Source of the DNA: Candidatus Omnitrophota bacterium
Lineage (GTDB): Bacteria > Omnitrophota > Gorgyraeia > Zapsychrales > Fredricksoniimonadaceae
Direction: 5' to 3'
Assembly: GCA_015233165.1 (NCBI GenBank)
Contig: JADFYF010000015.1
Coordinates: forward strand, 1 to 35,957
Length of the DNA stretch: 35,957 nucleotides
In this document: one piece after another, positions 32,187 through 35,957 of the stretch
How positions within the stretch are numbered: position 1 is the first letter of the stretch
Layout of the letters: each line of letters opens with the position of its first letter
Notes under the pieces: generated by a model
Databases searched by the model: none
The model's input: the letters and a program-made list of their open reading frames with translations, nothing else
Told to the model about the DNA's origin: nothing
Translations under genes and position numbers: made by a program

Positions 32187-32209
32187 TATATAAATATAAA
32201 TGTTAAACT
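32180..32209 (+). promoter_or_regulatory. Putative divergent promoter for modular protein 2
   Basis: TTGGCA (32180-32185), an 18-nt AT-rich spacer and TAAACT (32204-32209) end 9 nt before ATG32219. The -35 hexamer overlaps the -35 of the minus-strand promoter by five bases. No Shine-Dalgarno precedes the ATG, so the leader would be only a few bases. Confidence 0.4.
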
Positions 32210-32218
32210 TGCCCCACC

Positions 32219-35200
32219 ATGAAGAAGCTTATATCTATCGTCTTGCTGGTGTCCTTTCTGACAACCACTCAGGGTTCCCATATTGTTCAGGCGCAGGAGT
32301 TGACCTTGCCTGTTGCTGGCGTCAGGGGGCATTTAAGTCCTGAATTTAATCCTCCGATTCTAAGAGGGATTAAGGTCTATCCGGATAATCCGTTTCGGTT
32401 TGAATTCGTCTTGGACCAAGGGGACAGGACGTCCTTGGAAGCCAAAAGCGAAAGCATTTTGGCGAAGGAGGATTACCTCAAAACCGAATCCACCAAACTC
32501 ATCAAATATTTCCTCGCCAGCCTCACCGTCCCCGAAAAAGACCTTTGGGTCAATCTAAGCCCCTACGAAAAAGACAGAATTGTCCCAGAATCCTTTGGTC
32601 AAACTGAAATGGGCAGAGACTTGTTGGCGCAGGATTATATCTTGAAACAGATAACAGCGAGTTTGATTTACCCCGAGGATGAGGTTGGAAAGAAGTTTTG
32701 GAAGAGGATTTATGAAGAAGCTGCTCGCAGATACGGAACAACTTCTGTTTCTGTGAATACGTTTAATAAGGTTTGGATTGTTCCTGAGAAGGCGGTGGTG
32801 TATGAGAATACCAGGGCTGGAACGGCTTATGTGGTCGAGGCTCGTTTGAAGGTGATGTTGGAGGAAGATTACCTATCGCTGGAGAAATATAATTCTGATT
32901 CCCCTCCCCTTGACCCGCCTCTGGCGGGTCTTGTGGGAGGGGCTAGGGGAGGGGGCGATTCGCAAAATCCCCCCTCCCTAACCCTGCCTGCCGGCAGGCA
33001 GGCCTCCAACACAAAGGGGGAGGGAATTAATAATTTAGGCTCCAATATCATCCGAGAAATCATCATCCCCGAACTCACTAAGGAAATCAACGAAGGCAAA
33101 AACTTTGCTCAACTGAGACAGGTTTACAATTCTTTAATCTTAGCGACGTGGTACAAGAAGAAGATTAAGGAAAGTATCTTGTCGCAGGTGTATGAGGATA
33201 AGAATAAGGTGGCGGGGGTTGGTTTTGAAGACGTAGGGGCGGGTTCCAAACCCGCCCAAGAACAACGGGCAGGCCTGCCTGCCGGACAGGCAGGTTTAGA
33301 ACCTGCCCCTACGGTATTGGACGTTACAACCATCTACAAACAATATCTCACTGCCTTCAAAAAAGGCGTCTACAACTATATCAAGGAAGAATCTGATCCT
33401 GTCACTCAACAACCTACCCCCAGAAAGTATTTCTCCGGCGGATGGACAGCTCTCCCATTAGATCATGCCATGACCATTGTGACCCGTATGTCCGGCTCTT
33501 TACCACATTCAGCGATGAAGGTTGATGTCCGATTAGATCAGGCGATGAATAGCTATACCCGCTTAGATCCTGCGTTAGAAACAATTATTAGGAGTCATCG
33601 ATTGGCTTTGGATTTGACCGGAGCAGCTTCGGACGGATCCTTAAAAGATATTCCGACTATTGAATATGGACGTTATCTTCAGGAATATATCTGGCATGAC
33701 TCTCAAGAGAGTCTTAAGCGTTTTGATTTTTATCGAGACGCTACTTCGACGCCTGACAATGGCCATATCGGTTCTCAGGTGGGGCCTTTTATTTTTATGG
33801 AAGAAGAATTCTTTGATACCCTTAGTGCTCAGGAGAAGGAGCAGATTCAAGACCGGGTTGTAAGATACCATCGCAAGGATTCGTTGTGGAGGTATGCGCC
33901 TTATGCGACGGGAATGATTTTTGCGCTTATGCATTATCCGGTTAGTGAGTATGGTTTTATTGATAGTGGGGCAGGAAAAGGAATTCTTGCTTTATCCACT
34001 CTTAAAATGGGAGCCCCCTTTGTGTATTTGGCAGATCATGATCCAGAAGCCTTAGCAGCGGCGAGAAGGACATTAATTTTAAATAATTATGAAGAGGGAA
34101 AAGATTTCTTTATAGAAGACATTGATCTAAGGAATTTTGACTTGATTAAAGAGTTAACGAAAAAAGTAAAAGCTGAGGCTATTAAAAGAGGAAAGAAGTT
34201 AGCCTTGATATCTAATATTGGAGAGTGGGAAGAATTTAGTGTTTCTAATACGAATAGTTTGAATTTTGTTAAAGCATCCGAAGGTTTAATAAGCCTTGCG
34301 TTTTTAACCGGATATAATCTTAGAAATTCAGTGACCAATTCTCGAGTTGTAGCGAATGATGAAAAAGTTTTTAAGGAATTTAAGATGCAAAGTCAACGGA
34401 TCGTTACAGCTTCAAATCATATGGATGTCGTTCTCCTCGGTGAGCTTAATCCATCAGAAGATCGGTGGAATAAAAATAATATTGCAATGATTTTTACACC
34501 CAAAATGATCAAGCACCTTCCTGTAAAGATAGAACTTGCTAATATTACGAAAAAAGATGGTCCTCCTGTTATTTTGCAGATTAGTAAATATAGTGACGAT
34601 ATTTATGATATTAAGGTGTTCGTTAATGACGAATATACAGGTAGCTTTCAAATAGAAACATTAACCGATCTTTTATATGTGATTAATTTCTTTCATCCCA
34701 TTGGAGATTTTGATTCCCTTGTGAATTTTGACAGGGAAGTCAACTTGGAATGGAGCGGGAAGGGGGTTGCATCGACAATACTTAATTGGCTTGCTTGGAC
34801 AGCCAAACAAAATAACGTTCAATTAGGTAACTCTGGAACAGAAACCTTTAGCCTGCTTCGTCTGTATCAATTATTTTTTGCAGGGGAGATCTTTAATAAA
34901 GATTTCTATAATAATCATGAATTGTTTCTTGGATTGGGCCCGTTAACTTCAGCGTCGGTTATTATAAAGGTCAAATCTATTGAGGGAAGTTCGGATATCT
35001 ATAAAATTACAAATCAAGATTGGATTGTTGAAGACAAATTTGAATTAGGGTCTTTAATAAGGATTGATGAGAATGGGTGCGTTTGGTCAGAGAATAAGGA
35101 TCATAAAATTGGAAATATTATTCAAGTAAGTTTAACTCAGCGCAAAGGGACTCCTCAATACAAGGAACTACCAAGAATCAAAATTCTCGATAATGCCCAA

Positions 35201-35452
35201 TTGGTTCAATCAGTTAAGAAGGGTCAGGAGATGGGGTCTCAAGGTCCTGGCGGTATTGATTTGACTTCTGATCAAGCCTTGCAAGTTAAAAACGATGGCA
35301 ATGGAGAGCTTGAGTTCCACCTCGATTCCGCGCAGCTCGCCCAACTGCAAAACGCTCCGGGATTTGTGCCGGTGATTATTAATATAGAACCGCTGATCGA
35401 TTTGGAAGATTTCTTGGGGATAAGCTCTCAAGAAAAGCTTGCAAACGTATAA
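32219..35452 (+). CDS. Large exported modular protein 2: conserved N-module, methyltransferase-like and GNAT-like regions, GGIDL C-module
   Basis: 1077 aa. Signal peptide MKKLISIVLLVSFLTTTQGSHIVQA. The N-module of about 400 residues matches the protein at 16008 (TKLIKYFLASLTVPEKDLWVNLSPYEKDRI, GQTEMGRDLLAQDY, VNTFNKVWIV, GVYNYIKEE, PRKYFSGG) and contains two in-frame palindromic repeats (32899, 33233). The middle has a class I methyltransferase-like Rossmann motif (YGFIDSGAGKGILALSTLKMGAPFVYLADHDPEALAAARRTLILNN, about 580-625), then a GNAT-like segment (EWSGKGVASTILNWLAWTAKQNN...SLLRLYQLFF). The end is a shared GGIDL...LAQLQ...PVIINIEPL module. The middle is visibly more AT-rich than the ends. 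Function unknown. Confidence 0.85.
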   Translation: MKKLISIVLLVSFLTTTQGSHIVQAQELTLPVAGVRGHLSPEFNPPILRGIKVYPDNPFRFEFVLDQGDRTSLEAKSESILAKEDYLKTESTKLIKYFLASLTVPEKDLWVNLSPYEKDRIVPESFGQTEMGRDLLAQDYILKQITASLIYPEDEVGKKFWKRIYEEAARRYGTTSVSVNTFNKVWIVPEKAVVYENTRAGTAYVVEARLKVMLEEDYLSLEKYNSDSPPLDPPLAGLVGGARGGGDSQNPPSLTLPAGRQASNTKGEGINNLGSNIIREIIIPELTKEINEGKNFAQLRQVYNSLILATWYKKKIKESILSQVYEDKNKVAGVGFEDVGAGSKPAQEQRAGLPAGQAGLEPAPTVLDVTTIYKQYLTAFKKGVYNYIKEESDPVTQQPTPRKYFSGGWTALPLDHAMTIVTRMSGSLPHSAMKVDVRLDQAMNSYTRLDPALETIIRSHRLALDLTGAASDGSLKDIPTIEYGRYLQEYIWHDSQESLKRFDFYRDATSTPDNGHIGSQVGPFIFMEEEFFDTLSAQEKEQIQDRVVRYHRKDSLWRYAPYATGMIFALMHYPVSEYGFIDSGAGKGILALSTLKMGAPFVYLADHDPEALAAARRTLILNNYEEGKDFFIEDIDLRNFDLIKELTKKVKAEAIKRGKKLALISNIGEWEEFSVSNTNSLNFVKASEGLISLAFLTGYNLRNSVTNSRVVANDEKVFKEFKMQSQRIVTASNHMDVVLLGELNPSEDRWNKNNIAMIFTPKMIKHLPVKIELANITKKDGPPVILQISKYSDDIYDIKVFVNDEYTGSFQIETLTDLLYVINFFHPIGDFDSLVNFDREVNLEWSGKGVASTILNWLAWTAKQNNVQLGNSGTETFSLLRLYQLFFAGEIFNKDFYNNHELFLGLGPLTSASVIIKVKSIEGSSDIYKITNQDWIVEDKFELGSLIRIDENGCVWSENKDHKIGNIIQVSLTQRKGTPQYKELPRIKILDNAQLVQSVKKGQEMGSQGPGGIDLTSDQALQVKNDGNGELEFHLDSAQLAQLQNAPGFVPVIINIEPLIDLEDFLGISSQEKLANV
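32899..33027. repeat. Palindromic repeat, family B, with two nested palindromes, inside CDS
   Basis: 129 nt (43 codons). The outer arms are TTCCCCTCCCCTTG and AAAGGGGGAGGGAA. It aligns with the reverse complement of 23775-23872, but carries an extra hairpin GACCCGCCTCTGGCGGGTC (32912-32930) and a perfect CCTGCCTGCCGGCAGGCAGG (32983-33002). It is translated in frame at the same place where modular protein 1 has its family A element. Confidence 0.85.
33233..33312. repeat. Palindromic repeat, family C-like, with nested CCTGCC palindrome, inside CDS
   Basis: GTAGGGGCGGGTTCCAAACCCGCCC at the left and GGTTTAGAACCTGCCCCTAC at the right share the GTAGGGGC/GCCCCTAC ends of family C. Between them lies CCTGCCTGCCGGACAGGCAGG (33274-33294). 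It is read in frame as VGAGSKPAQEQRAGLPAGQAGLEPAPT. The paralogue lacks it: GVDVSDKTIKEQIYQEYL versus GVGFED[insert]VLDVTTIYKQYL. Confidence 0.82.
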
Positions 35453-35585
35453 ATGGAGTGATACAAAGAATCCTGTACCGGCGCCTACCTAACTGTTTCT
35501 TCTTGCCGCAATCCGGTATTTCACTAATCCATTAAAAAGGAGAAACGGCTAAAATAATGGAACGAAAATTGCTCATAAATATCAG
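35453..35585. other. Intergenic region without a recognised gene
   Basis: 133 nt between the stop of modular protein 2 and the 3' end of tRNA-Gln on the opposite strand. It holds a weak ACCGG/CCGGT pairing far apart, but no hairpin with a T-run on either strand and no plausible ORF. Confidence 0.5.
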
Positions 35586-35656
35586 TTGCCCAGCAAGGAT
35601 TCGAACCTTGACAACGAGATCCAAATTCTCGGGTGCTACCTTTACACCACCGGGCA
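35586..35656 (-). tRNA. tRNA-Gln (anticodon UUG)
   Basis: Minus-strand cloverleaf of 71 nt without encoded CCA. Acceptor TGCCCGG pairs with CTGGGCA. D-stem GTGT/GCAC with loop AAAGGTA. Anticodon stem CGAGA/TCTCG with loop ATTTGGA, giving anticodon TTG. Variable loop TTGT. T-arm CAAGG-TTCGAAT-CCTTG. The 5' end lies 6 nt after the ispE stop, so the two are probably transcribed together. Confidence 0.95.
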
Positions 35657-35662
35657 ATAACT

Positions 35663-35957
35663 TCAATATGTTGAAACCACAAAAACTTGGGAAAACCGTT
35701 TATCAAATTTGTCCCGGAGGCAAAGCGCGTGTTCTCGTGATTCAGCTAAAGCATAAACTGACGGTCCACTGCCGGAAAAACACACCCCAACAGCTCCAGC
35801 GTCGAGTAACCTTACTTTTAAACGCCCTAAATGAGGCTGCAAAGACAAAAGTGCCGGCTCCAAATCATTGGTTAAATGCGAGCCTATAGAATATAAATTA
35901 TTCTCCCTAAAAATAGGAAGCAAAATGTTAACATCATCCCTTTTTTTTGTCAACTTT
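35663..35957 (-). CDS. ispE: 4-diphosphocytidyl-2-C-methyl-D-erythritol kinase, C-terminal part (cut by window edge)
   Basis: The last 97 or so codons of a GHMP kinase. NDLEPALLSLQPHLGRLKVRLLDAGAVGVCFSGSGPSVYALAE contains the third GHMP motif SGSGPSVYAL and matches the IspE C-terminal domain, which phosphorylates an MEP-pathway isoprenoid intermediate. The frame stays open to the window edge; the TTG at 35953 is not a likely start because the ATP-binding half is missing. tRNA-Gln follows directly. Confidence 0.82.
   Translation of the reverse strand, partial: KLTKKRDDVNILLPIFRENNLYSIGSHLTNDLEPALLSLQPHLGRLKVRLLDAGAVGVCFSGSGPSVYALAESREHALCLRDKFDKRFSQVFVVSTY

Noticed and set aside
33233-33312. 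CRISPR-like array from the repeated CCTGCC units in modular protein 2
   Set aside because: Units are palindromic and nested, not regularly spaced with unique spacers, and no cas gene is present.
32869-33333. Minus-strand ORFs rich in Pro/Gly/Ser opposite modular protein 2
   Set aside because: They are reading through the palindromic repeats, which are open on both strands.
35475-35515. Possible terminator after modular protein 2 (ACCGG...CCGGT)
   Set aside because: Stem is only five pairs with a loop of about 30 nt and no T-run on either strand.
35557-35889. Plus-strand 110-aa ORF at the end of the window
   Set aside because: It runs antisense through tRNA-Gln and the ispE C-terminus.

Overview
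The window looks like a chromosomal segment of an uncultured Gram-negative bacterium. An outer-membrane-lipid (MCE/Mla-type) transporter, a PpiD-like periplasmic foldase, lipobox lipoproteins and a nucleotide-sugar pathway point to a two-membrane envelope. The two large exported proteins (16008-18809 and 32219-35452), together with many palindromic CCTGCCTGCCGGCAGGCAGG-type repeats, resemble what I remember of Candidatus Omnitrophota genomes. That placement is inference from memory, not a search result. Genes are tightly packed, mostly on the + strand, and many are joined by ATGA overlaps.

Layout. 1-7200: a promoter-driven block with thioredoxin (apparently frameshifted), panD, def, lipA, an LPG-synthase-type membrane protein, a YacP-like NYN protein, an MCE/Mla lipid transporter (mlaE, lipoprotein, mlaF, mlaD), a YggT protein, YbaB and a small unknown protein, ending in a strong rho-independent terminator. 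7254-9407: greA, facing a minus-strand pair of membrane glycosyltransferase-like genes. 9572-13198: nucleotide-sugar oxidoreductase, sugar N-acetyltransferase, GT2, RlmB-like rRNA methyltransferase and an HD-fold protein. 13259-15899: a small membrane protein, a PAS hybrid histidine kinase, an HPt protein and a TPR protein. 16008-18809: large exported modular protein 1. 18846-22450: coiled-coil membrane protein, aminotransferase, dCMP deaminase, single-domain response regulator and alpha/beta hydrolase. 22572-30496: GH5 glycosidase, second SpoU methyltransferase, RsuA/RluB pseudouridine synthase, ABC-F ATPase, lipoprotein, RmuC, PgeF, CutA and a TlpA-like thioredoxin. 30617-32086 (minus): PpiD-like foldase. 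32219-35452: large exported modular protein 2. The end holds tRNA-Gln(UUG) and the 3' part of ispE on the minus strand. There is no rRNA, CRISPR array, transposase or phage gene.

Two themes stand out. First, the two large exported proteins share an N-terminal module of about 380 residues and a short C-terminal GGIDL module, but carry unrelated middles: a 45-residue helical repeat array plus a receiver-like fold in one, and a methyltransferase-like plus GNAT-like region in the other. This suggests a conserved export or attachment scaffold with exchangeable cargo. Second, several families of palindromic repeats are scattered between genes and also sit in frame inside genes. They occupy the same loop of the two paralogues with different families, are nested within each other, and in one case split a lipoprotein signal peptide with an 81-nt in-frame insert. 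The behaviour resembles Rickettsia palindromic elements.
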